Shown piece after piece: positions 49,370 to 60,655 of a stretch of 64,000 bases of DNA. The notes below the pieces were generated by a model, which did not search any database, was not told the DNA's origin, and saw only the letters and a program-made list of their open reading frames with translations. A program made the position numbers and the translations under genes. The stretch is from Nautilus pompilius (lineage: Eukaryota; Mollusca; Cephalopoda; Nautilida; Nautilidae). The first letter of the stretch is position 1. The number at the start of each line of letters is the position of its first letter. Location: positions 1-64,000 of the forward strand of contig JACATO010002130.1 of NCBI GenBank assembly GCA_018389105.1. The letters run 5' to 3'.

Positions 49370-49795
49370 TAATTTCAGATTCTGAATGCTACAATAATCT
49401 CACAAGCTCAAACAAATACTGACTTAAAAATTTGTTAATTTAGTTAGCCTTTTTAGACTTTTAATATAGAAAACAGATTTGTAACAACTTATTTTGTTAT
49501 GGTTAACGTCGTCATGAAATACAATTTTATTATTGAAGTTATACAAATAAACAAAAAAATATTGTAAAAAATTACAATGAGTTATGTCCCTTAGCCTAAA
49601 TCGCTAACAATGTACAGTATAAATGCCCTCCCCTACACCATCCACTAATTCCTTCTACCTAGTGGATAGAGTATTAGCTCCTCGAAGACAGCTGTTCACG
49701 AAAAGTTACGGGTTCCATTCCAGAAAGACAGGGTTAACGCCCTCGCCCTATACCATCCACTAATGTCTGACATCCGCGAAAAGGGGAAATAACTC
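49370..49795. repeat. SINE/MITE-like unit plus flank, copy 1
   Basis: 49579-49795 is bounded by GAGTTATGTCCCTTAG and the inverse AAAAGGGGAAATAACTC. Inside, CTAGTGGATAGAGTATTAGC and GGGTTCCATTCC resemble tRNA A and B boxes. The 200 bases before it (49390-49578) are also repeated at 50970-51168, so the duplicated unit is larger than the SINE-like core. Confidence 0.65.
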
Positions 49796-50959
49796 ATTAT
49801 CATATCAGTTTATTGTGTTTGAATCAAAAATGTATGACTATTTTTTCTGAAAATTTGTTTTTATACAGGCAAAATTTGGCTACATTAGATCTTCAGCACG
49901 CAGTATTCAATGACATAAAAATGCTTTGTTGACATTCTAGCTATTCTCTTCCTCATCTGACACCTTATCCTTTTCCATTAGACTTACCATGAAAAAAAGG
50001 GTAAGGTTACAAAGGTGCTATGAATCAGTTTATTGTGAAATTCTTCAGGTATTTTAAAACTGTATTAAATATATTATTTTTAATGGTGAAACTAATAATC
50101 ACAGCAAGTGATGCACTTGTAATTGTTTTTTACTGTCCCTAATAATTAATGCCATAAATAAAAAGATTTTGCTTGTTTAAAAATAATGTTTATTAATGGA
50201 ATTTATTTTTTATATCGAAGAATAGGATAATGAGCAAAGGTATTTGACTTAACAGATAAGCATTATAGTAATCTAAAATATTTTAAGAACATATCTTTTT
50301 ATGCATTAAAGGTATTGCTCTTATATTTTGGTTGGTATCAGCTACCTTTCATTTAAACAAAGGTTTCTTATGCTTTTTTGGCCTGTCATCCTTTTTAAAC
50401 TTTACCAAGGTGTCGCATAATGTAATTGGAGCCTGCCAAAATTTCATATATGTTATGTATATGTATCATGGTTGATTCAAGATCCAGGGAGTTTACCCTT
50501 ACCACAACAGCATTACAGTATCTCATCTGGAAGCGGCCAAAGAACTAAACAGGGACCTACTGTTAACTGTCAATTAGTTTCCAAATCTGCTAATATTTAC
50601 AATACAAAAAGGAAATTGTACATCTGAAAGTGAAAAGTTGTGTATTCCCCAGATGTGTACTGTGGATTTCCCAGCTGATTGCATTTTATTACCTACTAAT
50701 GGCTCACTTTGAGAAATACTGATTTAAACCATAAGCATGTCCAGTTAAAAATAATTTTCCTCAAAGTGTACTTCCACATTGGTGTCTCAGAATGTTAGCT
50801 TTTCATGATTACTGATTGATTTTCATTATGCCAGGAAGTCATTGTTTTGTTTTGTAACTGCAACCTTTAAATATTTTTAACACTAGAGTTTTAATTTAAG
50901 CAATATAGCTGATATGAACTATTTAATTTTTGATGATATTCTAAACATTTGTCTCATTT

Positions 50960-51391
50960 CTGAATCTGAATTCTACAATAATCTCACAAACTCAAACAAA
51001 TACTGACTTAAAAATTTGTTGTAGAATTTAATTGTTTTTTTTAGACTTTTAATATAGAAAAAAGATTTGTAATGAGTTATTTTGTTGTGGTTAAAGTCTT
51101 TTCATGAAATACAATTTTATTTTTGCAGAAGTTATTGGAATTTTTACCTTTTTTTGTTTATTTGTATGAGTTATCTCCATTTGCCTAACTGGCTAAGTAT
51201 GCACATTTTGAATGGCCTCGCCCTATACCATCCACTACTACCTCGACTTCGGATAGTTTGAGGGCAGAGGGCGAGGACGTTAATACTGAGGTAAAAATTA
51301 TAAAGAGTTATGTCCCTTAGCCCAACTCGCTAACAATGCACAGTATTAATGCCCTCTCCCTATGCCATCTACTAATGCCCTCTACCTAGTG
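50960..51391. repeat. SINE/MITE-like unit plus flank, copies 2 and 3
   Basis: 50970-51168 repeats 49390-49578 with scattered changes. Two heads follow: GAGTTATCTCCATTTGCCTA at 51169 and GAGTTATGTCCCTTAGCCCA at 51309. The second copy runs in register with copy 1 up to CTACCTAGTG at 51391, where the hAT begins. Confidence 0.7.
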
Positions 51392-53560
51392 CAGGGGTCA
51401 CCAAACACTTTTCATAGTGGGCCGGATAACTGAAAGAATGACGAGCGCGGGCCGCATAATCATTCTGTTCAATACTTGCAAGCCAGAACGAAAGCTCTGG
51501 GAAAAAAGACGAAACACTAAGTTTAGCATTCCATGTTAATCATGGGTGAGTGGCGTGCAATGCACAAAAAACAATGACAACCAACATATTTATTTACTAA
51601 AAAGTTATCAAAGAAGGCGACGTTAGCAAAAATATAGTTACATCAGACCTAGTGTGCACATATCCGAATCTTACAAACTAAGCAGCAAAAAAGGTTAGTG
51701 AGATTTGTGAAACTGACGTTTGGCTTTCATGATATCATCAATGTTTGGTTTGGAATTGCTGCATCCAATCAAGTTTTCCTTCTCTGTGCTTCTCGTTCAA
51801 CAAGTCATTTGCTTGCAAATCAATGAGCTCCAACTGTAGTTCAACTGGCACATCATCAAAGTTACAATCAAACGGATTCTGGAAAAGAAGAATGTCACTC
51901 TCAATTCTGTCGAGATCTGAAAATCTCTCCAAAAAATGCTTCTTCAAGTCACGAATAATCTTTTTAGGAAAATCGAGGTTGACATCTTCAGCAATTGTAG
52001 CGCAAAACTCTTTGAAACAGTGAAAATGAGAGAAGTTTTCTCCTTACAGTTGTGCTTCAAACAATGACAGCCTTTTCCGAAATCCTTTGATGATTCTGTA
52101 GAGATCACAGATGAGGTTATCCTTTCCCTGAAGTTTCAAGTTCAGTTCATTCATGTGGGATGTAATGTCGACCAAAAATGACAACTTTGACAGCCAGGTA
52201 GGATCTGACAGCTGTGGATCAGCTCTATCTTTTTCAGTGAGAAAAACATCTATTTCGTTCCGGAGCTTGTAAAAACTAAACAGGACTTTATCGCAGTTGA
52301 GCCACCTCACTGCTGTGGGATAAGGCAAGTCACAGAAATCAGAATTAATTTCTTCAAGAAAAGCCTGGAACTGACGGTGATTGAGTGCACGTCCCCGAAT
52401 GAAGTTCACAGCAGAAACGACTGGTTTCAGTACACAAGAAATATCCAAGTCTTTCCCACAGAGTGCTTGCTGATGTATGATGCAGTGTATGAACAGAGCA
52501 CCCAGAATTTGCAAATCTTCAAACTGAGTCCTGATCTGCCTGACCAGACCCTTCCTCACTCCAGCCATGTTTTTTCCTCCATCAACTGTAACACCTCGAA
52601 GCTGATTCCACTGAAGGTTATAGTCTTGCAAAGTTTTCTGCACTTCCATGAAAATCTCTTTTCCAGTTGTTGTTCCATGCATGCAGCAAACGGATGACAA
52701 CTCTTCCGTTATCAGAAAGTCCAAATTGACACCACGAATGAACACAAGAAGTTGTGACGTACTCGAGAGATCAGTAGACTCATCCAGCGCCAGAGAATAC
52801 CACAACAAGTTCCTAGCTTTCTCGCGTATCTGCAGCACTATGTTCTCTCCAAGTTCTTCTGTTCTCCGCACAACTGAACTTGCCGAAAGGCTGATACTTC
52901 CAAACAAATCGGCTTTCTCAGGACACAAGTCATTTGCTGCTTCCATCATACACTCTTTGATGAAGTTGCCATCAGTAAACGGTTTTCCTCGCTCTGCCAA
53001 CTTATGCACTATTTTGTAACTTGTACGAGTGACAGATTCATTTTCAGCAAACTTTCTCGTGAAGAGATTTCTTTGAGTTTCTAAACCACGTTTCATGGAC
53101 TCATATTTCTCAGAGCGTAACTTTCCAGAAAACTTTGAATATGTTGATAGATGTTTTGTTTCATAGTGACGCCGAAGATTGTATTCTTTCAAAACGGCAA
53201 CACTTTCGCTGCATACCACGCAACTAGCTTTCTGGTCCTTTGTTTCCACAAAGTACTTTACTCCCCATTCTTCATTGAAAACGCGACACCCGGCGTCCAC
53301 TTTTCTTTTCTTAGTAGCCATAATAAAGGGTGAAGAAAACAGCCCAGTGACCAGCTCGATTAACACCCTGACGGGGGAATTTTTCTCAGCCTTCTTGCCC
53401 ATGATGTGTCAATTATCCATGAAAAAATTAAAAAAATTTTATTTCACAACATCTCGTGTTCCATCCGTTTTATCACGCAAATGCAAATACCGTCGGCGGG
53501 CCTGATGAACTGACGTCGCGGGCCTGATCCGGCCCGCGGGCCGTAGTTTGGTGACCCCTG
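51392..53560 (-). mobile_element. GTF2IRD2-type hAT element, nearly intact
   Basis: The ends CAGGGGTCACCAAAC and GTTTGGTGACCCCTG are 15-bp perfect inverted repeats. The element is 2169 bp with the transposase on the minus strand. The expected 8-bp duplication is not seen: the left flank is ACCTAGTG and the right TAAGGGGC. The left flank is identical to the A-box region of the repeat at 49.66 kb, so the original site is known. A second hAT-like tip (CGGGCACCCCTG) ends at 53625, so another hAT end lies directly to the right. Confidence 0.85.
51738..53402 (-). pseudogene. hAT transposase (GTF2IRD2/ZBED5-like), one stop and C-terminal loss
   Basis: A 452-codon frame (53402-52044) continues after one TAA at 52044-52046, where AQL is followed by GENFSHFHCFKEFC in the same frame, to 51738. 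A BED-like finger is seen as ASCVVCSESVAVLKEYNLRR then HYETKH. The catalytic region has LLWYSLALDESTDLSSTSQL and GVTVDGGKNMAGVRKG, plus HCIIHQQALCGK before the insertion domain. The C-terminal hATC dimerisation part is missing: after ANDLLNEKHREGKL the frame becomes DWMQQFQTKH and stops. The likely internal ATG is MATKKRKVDAGC (53319). Such genes are abundant, transposon-derived copies in animals; this one is non-autonomous. Confidence 0.85.
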
Positions 53561-53640
53561 TAAGGGGCCATAACCCATTGTAGTTTTAGAATTCCCGGCG
53601 GGCCACTTAAGAACGGGCACCCCTGCCCTAAGGCCATGCC
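53561..53640 (-). mobile_element. Tip of a second hAT element
   Basis: The strand-inverted sequence begins CAGGGGTGCCCGTTCTTAAG then TGGCCCGCC at 53625, a hAT/Charlie-like tip different from the 53560 tip. No matching left end was found, so this is either a nested remnant or a rearranged edge. Confidence 0.5.
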
Positions 53641-55167
53641 AGTACAGATTCAGTCTACTGTCCCTATCAAAAGCTGGACTTGATTCCACGGGTCTTCCTT
53701 TTTTTGACAGTAAACCCTTCACTATTTGGATCTCCTCTCATCTTGTATTTTCTGTGGCTCGTGCACACATCATTTCTGCTTATCCTGCATTGCCACTTAT
53801 TTTTTAACTAATAATGTGATTCGTGAAATTGTGGTGGTGTTGCTGTTTGAGTTAATAAATCCACAGTATATTGCTTTATTGAATCTTTTAGTGGTGTATA
53901 ATATGTAAGATAATGGTTTGTGTGGGCTTACTCAGGTTTTCATAGGACTCTCATATTAGCCTGATTGTGGTTTTCACTATTGGTGTCATTGATTGTCATC
54001 AGAAAGGATAGTTTGTTTCTAAGTGGATTCTTTTGGGTTGCCATATTTTTTTAGTCCTGCACATGGCTATCAGTTTATTTCAGTAAGGTTTGTGGTTTTC
54101 AAAAAATGTCTTCAGTGTTTACAAGTATTCAATCACTTATGTCTGACCTGATATTGGAATCTTCCTTAGAAATTATTCTTTTACAACTCCCTTATTTGTA
54201 CAATATCACACAAACAAAATTGTTCATGAAACTGATATCAGATCTATTGAGTTGCGTGCATGGTCACGCTAAAAAATATGCAGTTTCTCAATTCATCAAT
54301 TATTGTAGAAAATAGATCATATAAAAGATCACCTGTTCTCCTAGTACAAATGGTATCAGACAAGTGCAGTTTCCATGTTTCTTCACTTATTTGTTTACTC
54401 TTCAAGAAATTCTGAAACAAATCATTGCAAGCAGCTGCCATGCAGTCTTTTATAATCTCTGCATCATTAACCTTTGTATTCAGGCCAAGATCTCAGCAAC
54501 TTGATCTGTTTAAAAATGACTGAACGTGAAGATTTGAAGATCAACCAGAAAATCCCACCAGTGCCACCACTGGTGAAAACACTGATAAGGTGGACATTAC
54601 AGTCTGAATCTTGGCACATAAAATTTTCACCTCTTGGGACCCTTGAAAGATGTTCTCCAAAGTGGAAGATTTGCCAGTGATCCTGAGATTAAAAAGTGCA
54701 TTTGTAACTTGCTCAGCAATCAGAAAATGTATACCAGGATGGTAATTAGAAAATTTGTGACTTTTTGGACTACATTTGTTGCAAATTGGGGAGACTACAT
54801 AGAGAAGTGATGCAGTTCAATAAATGATTTCTGGTAACTTGTTTTATTCGTGAATTGCCTTTTACTTTCTGAAACACATGTAGTAGTATCTGAACTACAC
54901 TGGTTTAAAAGTTAAGCAAGATAAAAAAAATATTACCCAAGTGGTTAAAGTTTTATCACTAATTGATAAAAAATAAACTTTTCTTTATTTAACAAATCTT
55001 ATCCAAAAAATATGTAAATTACAAATGATTTTCAGGAGTTTAAAACGAAACACTTAGGAAACAAGATGCAATTTTATTTTAATTCTTTATGTTAAAAATG
55101 AATTAGAGATAGTCATTAGGGATGGGGATGTGGTTTCCCCTTGACAGCAATATGTGACTCACATTGG
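53641..55167. other. Gene-free stretch between hAT elements
   Basis: A minus-strand frame at 54441-54244 (KQISEETWKLHLSDTICTRR then TGDLLYDLF) looks protein-like but matches no family I can name. 55090-55167 appears to be the C-terminal end of the Tc1-like element described at 58905. Confidence 0.35.
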
Positions 55168-55175
55168 TTTATAAC

Positions 55176-58100
55176 CAGTGGTGGGATTCAAATATTTTAA
55201 CAACCGGTTCTCTCACAAAAAGCATGTCAATTTGGCCCGATATAGTTCCAAAGGTTGATCTTTGGGCTGCCGGCCTGCCGCGTTCTACACAAATTATTAA
55301 TTATAATTTTTTCCCAAATTTAACAAATGTCTAAACAATGGTTTCGAAGAGACTCTATATTAGACTATATAGTTAATGAACTAAGTAATACGAAGATATA
55401 TCTATGTATATACATGTTTGATTGTTTGTGCTTTTTGAATTATTATTACTATTATTATTAATTATACATATTGCTGTTTATAAATTTTATGATTTTATGT
55501 ATTCTTCAGTTTTCTGAGATAGGTAAAAATAAAAATACTTTACTATAGTGTTTGCTGCATTTCCATTGAATGTTACCATTTTGGCAAAAAAAATAATAAC
55601 AAAAATTCTTTACCCGAGTCTTTTATTAATTTAACATTTGTAATCTTTCACTTTAAAAATTTCCAAATAGCCACTTGATTGTCATCAATGTCTTTATCTT
55701 TCTTTTGTTTGACCCTGTTGTCATCAGCAGTGTTTTTTTCTAAGCCATGTTTTGACCGAAGGAGTGGCATCCCATGAGTCCAATGGGAAGCCAATCAGAT
55801 TAATTGTCATAAGGTTTGCTACATTCTCAACTATGAAGCGGCTTCTTTTATCTGAATATATAATATTCATTCTTGTAAAAACCTCTTTCTGCCCCTGCAA
55901 AACTGACAGCAATAGTACTGACAATATTTTTAGCCTTTTGTACACTTTGAGGAATCGCAGGTTTGTGGGAATTTTGTAGGACATTTTCCACATAGTCAAG
56001 GAAATCATTAATGCTGATTTCATGATGGAAAACTTCACTGAATTTACTCAGTTTTTCTTCTGCAGCTTTCTAGGGTACAACAACTTCCTCAATGTTCCAC
56101 GAATTTGGCTCAAGCAAGTTTATCAGTTCATGAATTTTGTTGTCATTTTCTTGTTCATTGTTTTTTATGTTAAATGATCACAGTCCATCAACCTGTTTTT
56201 CATATTTTCTATCACTGCCTCTAGTAGCTTTTGACGAGGAAGGCTAACACTTTGTTGTTTTCAACGAACTGAATATCCTTAAAGGCATCTGAAGCAACTC
56301 TGACATCAATTTCCTTTTCAAAGGTTCCCTTACTTTCTTTGAGCATTTAAAATGCCTTAATGGACCTTTTTATTAGTTTTTCAGTTCTTGGCAAAGTTAA
56401 ATTTCTAGCTTGAAGGGCATTAAAAAGTAAGGAAATTTCTTGCAGTATGTCTATCATCAGTGCCAAATCATCCAAGAAATACTTGTTGCAAAAATGGGAA
56501 CCTATCCCTGAATGTTTTGTCTCACTATAGAAATATTTGTACAATGCTGGATAAGAACGCCACACAGCAAGTGCAGATCTTAGACTGCAAGCAGCCCATG
56601 TTGGTCCCAGAACTCTACCTATCTCCAGAATTTGTTGTCCAAGTTCTTCTGAAATTTTGAAGAGTTGCAGTTGGTTTTTGTTTGATTGGTGAAAGATTGT
56701 GTAGATTTTATCCATGAATATTAGGAAGTGATTCACTTGTTTTATATCATTGACAGAATCGTCCAAAACAAGTTGCAAACGATGATTTAAACAATGCCAA
56801 ATGGCAATGTTATGAAAATCATTTTAAGTCTAATACCTACTCCAGAATTGTGGCCAAGCATTACACTTGCCCCATCTGAACAGAAAGCAATCAAATTATT
56901 TCTCAAATATTCATTATCAAATTCACCATCGTGCAAACTCTTTAACAAAGTTGCGTACATTGTTTCTGCTCCCTGTCCTTCCAATTCGACCAAATGAAAG
57001 AAAATTGTTGATGATAGATCACAATCTTCAAAAAATTATAACCACAGACTTACTAGATATGGTTGAAGCTTCATCCAAATGACACAGATTTTAAAATTTT
57101 GTTCAATAATTTTGGTAAATATTTTATTTTTATCTCGTTTGCAATGTGATCAACTATTTTCAAAGCAGTTTTGCGAGAATGAAGTCCAACACCCATGTCA
57201 ACTCTATTTTTTATTTGAACCTCAATCTCATCTTCAACATCAGAAAACGGCCTGCTTCTTTTTGCTAAACTATAGACTGTATTGAAAACTCTGCATGTAG
57301 AGGCAAAATGTTTCTGATTCGTTTTATCAATGCATTTTGTAATTGCATCATCGTTGCTTTACACAAACACTATATGCCTTTGATGAAAAATGCACTTTAA
57401 TTTTTTTCCTGAGAGATGCTTGCTGGATGGTTTTATCCTTCTCTGAGGCTTCAACACTGCAGCTTCCCCATTCAATTGACACGTGAATTCCCTTCATGTT
57501 TAAGGAATCAAATTTGGCACAGTGATCACAACCAAGTTTTTTGCTACGAACAATCAATCCATCATATTTTTTTTGGAACTCATATTGTTTCATACTCCAG
57601 CAGTTTGGAAGAGATGATGCGGCATCTGCCTCATCTGTAGGTGGCACAGTATCAGAAGCAGAAGTTTCATCAGTATCATTCATCAAAGATGGCTGTGTTA
57701 CTGTTACATCCTCACTGGCCTCTTCCTTTGAACTTTCAGTTCTTGGGATTTTTCGCATGAACTCTAGTGTAGTTTGCTGCTGCTTCATTTTAAGGGCTGA
57801 AATCTGAAATGTAAAAAAATTGCTTCACTAGATACTAGGATTGCTACAATATTTTCACTGCGCAATGTAAAATAGTGTTTTTCTCCAATGGTAATTACGA
57901 GAATAATTTTCATACTCAGAAGGTAGTAGCATAAAAACATCTACAACCATATCTAACAAATATTATTTTAGATACCTCTTGTAATAGGAGTAGGAATTAC
58001 AAATTAAATGTGCAAAAATGAATATCTAAAAAATTATTATTAATGGCCTAGTACTATAATGCGGGTAATGAAAATATTTGTAAGTGTAACTGGTAGTGTT

Positions 58101-58891
58101 CATCAGTTCACGTAATTATTTCATAATTATATAACAATACTTTTTAACATTTAAAGTCTTGAAATTATAAGAATTATTAATTTCTTACAGTTTATCACGC
58201 AAGAACTGCTCGATCTGCAACGTCGAACCAGCAGATACAATGGCAAAGCTCAAAACTAATTTTCTCCATTGTTCAGCATAAAAAATATGGTAACTTTTAA
58301 AATAATAAAACCTCATATTTTTGAAAATTAAAAAAATACTGTATGTTTTAAAATACTAAATCAACTGTTTTAGCTCTAAGTGCTTTAAAAGTCCAATGTG
58401 CTCAAAGGTATCGGATATACTAACAGATTTTCTGCAGCAAACCAATGCTAAATATGATTAGCAGATGATTAACTCATTTGAAATGGCCCGTAGAAAGCAG
58501 CCGACCATTGATTATGTTGACAATTTGATTTTTTCATTTATTTTTCAGTTCATATTCGAAGACTAACGGGGGGATGGCCACCCCCTTATGGACCCATGGG
58601 GGGGAGCGAGCCCACCTGCCCCCCCTCAGGTCCATTAGTGGCTGTGCATAACTATAGAACATTTCACTTACTAATAATGGATGTTTTATCTATTTTCTGC
58701 AGCCGTAGAAAGTTACCATAGATATTTCTAAAACCAAGAGGAATCATGCGAAATGTAGCAAGAATTGGATTCATGCCTTATATTTTGATGATAAAATAAG
58801 CTAAGGGCTAACAACCAGTTCGCGGAACTCATGAAATTCCAAGAACAGGTTCGCACACAAACTGGTGCGAACCGGCTGAATCCCACTACTG
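55176..58891 (-). mobile_element. KIAA1586-type hAT element with perfect target duplication
   Basis: The 3716-bp element is bounded by CAGTGGTGGGATTCA and, inverted, CAGTAGTGGGATTCA, with AACCGG blocks inside. Flanks are TTTATAAC at 55168-55175 and TTTATAAC at 58892-58899, a perfect 8-bp hAT duplication, so the insertion is whole and fairly recent. The transposase is on the minus strand and broken. The target lies within a Tc1-like element. Confidence 0.92.
55680..57788 (-). pseudogene. hAT transposase, KIAA1586-like, broken
   Basis: Blocks in order on the minus strand: N-terminus MKQQQTTLEFMRKIPRTESS (57788) then CWSMKQYEFQKKYDGLIVRS and LGCDHCAKFDSLNMKG, a zinc-finger-like segment; IAFCSDGASVMLGHNSGVG (56880, a hAT second acidic block); LPRTEKLIKRSIKAF and the 56778-56347 alpha-helical insertion region with WRSYPALYKYFYSETK; and a C-terminal hATC part at 56038-55724 with IIYSDKRSRFIVENVANLMT, INLIGFPLDSWDATPSVKTW, LRKKHC. 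Three or more frame breaks separate them, so it is not functional. Human KIAA1586 is a domesticated relative with SUMO-ligase activity; nothing suggests such a role here. Confidence 0.8.
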
Positions 58892-58904
58892 TTTATAACC
58901 CTAT

Positions 58905-59330
58905 TGTCTTATCAGAGAAGTTTGCAGTTCTTAGAGGAGGTTGGAGTGAAGCCTTCCTGAAGCCTCCAAAAAACATTCTCAATAGGATTTATCTCAGGAG
59001 AACATGCTGGCCATATTGTATGGGTAGTCTGGTTTGGTCTTGATATCAATGCATTACATGAGCTCTGTGTTGATGAGATTAATGTCTAATTGCACCGGTG
59101 ATCCAGAATCTCTTTCTTGTATCTCATTGATCCATGAAACACATGCAAGTCTATAGCCCACTCAATAAAATTTCTTCCTAGATCATTACACCATCATCAC
59201 CAAAGGGATCCCTTTCCATGTTGACTGTCCTCTATTCTCTTCAGATGAGTATATGCTGTGAGTCACACCGAAGGCTAAATCTTGATTCACCAGTGAAGAG
59301 AACTTGGCTCCAGTCATGTGGTGTCCGACA
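58905..59330 (-). pseudogene. Tc1-like transposase remnant, split by the hAT
   Basis: The minus strand from about 59325 reads DWSQVLFTGESRFSL (family W..VLFTDESRF, first catalytic Asp lost to Gly here), then decayed frames through GVTHSIYSSEE to the region near 58960 (ILLRMFFGGFRKASLQPPLR). Beyond the hAT, at 55167-55110, CESHIAVKGKPHP resembles the Tc1 C-terminal CxAVIxAKGGPT motif. So the Tc1-like gene continues across the insertion. Confidence 0.55.
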
Positions 59331-59523
59331 TTCAAAACCCTTCCCTCCACCCACTGTGAAAGCGCCTACTCTCTATACCCACACTTACTCAATCAATCTT
59401 GGCAACTCAAAGTTCCAACTCAGGAAGGTAGACCCGTTTTTATCCAACTCATACCTCTCATACACTGACTGTTTTCTTTTATTTTTGACACTTCTGATTA
59501 CATTGTCACATAAAAGATCCACC

Positions 59524-59910
59524 ATGCCAAAGAAAACTCAACTGTCTGGGGCTCAGAAGAGGGTTTACAAAGAAAGGAGTGAAAAAATTCCAGCTGTATT
59601 GGCAAAGACAATGCCTTACAGAATTTTTCTCTGCTTCGAAAATGGAAAACAAGATAATGAAGAACCAGTACCAGATGTCCCTTCTGATGAACCAACTGCA
59701 CTTCCAAATACATTTGCAGAAAACGAGAGTAACATATCTAATCAAGATATTGAAGGTGATGGATCATCACATCCTACAGATAATTCAGACATGGACGGTG
59801 AAGCGCCATCATGTGATCCAGATCCAGCCATGTGGTTTCCTCAAACGAAAATGTCTCTGACTCTTACCCTGAATCTCGATGCCGTTATCAATCTGGTCAA
59901 AATAAAATGA
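59524..59910 (+). pseudogene. ZMYM1-type hAT N-terminal fragment
   Basis: An ATG after ccacc (good context) opens MPKKTQLSGAQKRVYKERSE then KIPAVLAKTMPY, followed by an acidic, Ser-rich stretch (VPDVPSDEPTALPNTFAENE, SDMDGEAPSCDPDPAMWFP) and a stop. This matches the N-terminus of ZMYM1/TTF-type hAT proteins. The rest of the protein does not follow before the composite repeat at 60.0 kb. Confidence 0.55.
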
Positions 59911-59999
59911 ATGGACATTGTCATTATTTCAAGAACTCCATGTTTTACACTAGTCATGACAACAGTGAGCAGCATTTGAGATAGTGGCTCCTTATAGCC

Positions 60000-60450
60000 C
60001 GTCGAAGGATGCAGTTTATTGCTTTTATTGTACTTTGATGTCCAGCCCGATGTGACAAGTTTTCCTGCGTGAATGGCTTTAAGGACTGGAAATTTTGCCA
60101 GCGGTGTGCAGCATCAAGTTCCATTCAAATCGGGCAACAAAAAATGTAATTACTAAGACTTTTGTAATTATTACTAGCAATAAAGTGTTTGAATTTAGCA
60201 GCTGCTTTGTCATATCCTAAAATGGCAGCAGTAAAGTGACGTAGCCGGAAATAGAAAATGAGGCTACTACAGTTGAGAGGCCAGGCCGCCACATTACGAT
60301 TTGGCTTTTATTTTGAATGCAGCGTGAGCACAATGAATCCTGAGGTAAATGTTCAACTTTTCATCAAGTTAATTTTAATATTATCGAGTGGTCAAACTTT
60401 CTCTCTCTTCTTCACGGGTCGTCTAGTCTACTCTAGCCTTGTTAAGTAAA
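60000..60450. repeat. Second copy of the composite repeat seen at 10.2-10.8 kb
   Basis: 60125-60205 (AAATCGGGCAACAAAAAATG and TTACTAGCAATAAAGTGTTT) is the inverse of 10623-10700. 60371-60400 (TTTTAATATTATCGAGTGGT) matches 10225-10258 directly. It lies between the two ZMYM1-like fragments. Confidence 0.7.
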
Positions 60451-60655
60451 ACTGCCTTCTAACAGAGCCAAACTTGTAGAGGCTTGTCATAAACCAACAC
60501 AAACTTGCGAGCAAATGTTTATGGCTGCTGAATTCTTTATGACAGAATACAGATGAGTCAGACATTAAGTACAGTATGCTTCGTTTTTTTTATCAGTTCG
60601 GTGACGGATGCCACTTTTAATATTTTGTTTACTATTTTTTCAGGATCCCCTAGAC

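Noticed and set aside
54244..54441. Minus-strand ORF with KQISEETWKLHLSDTICTRR
   Set aside because: Lies between two hAT elements and may be transposon-derived, but no diagnostic block was seen.
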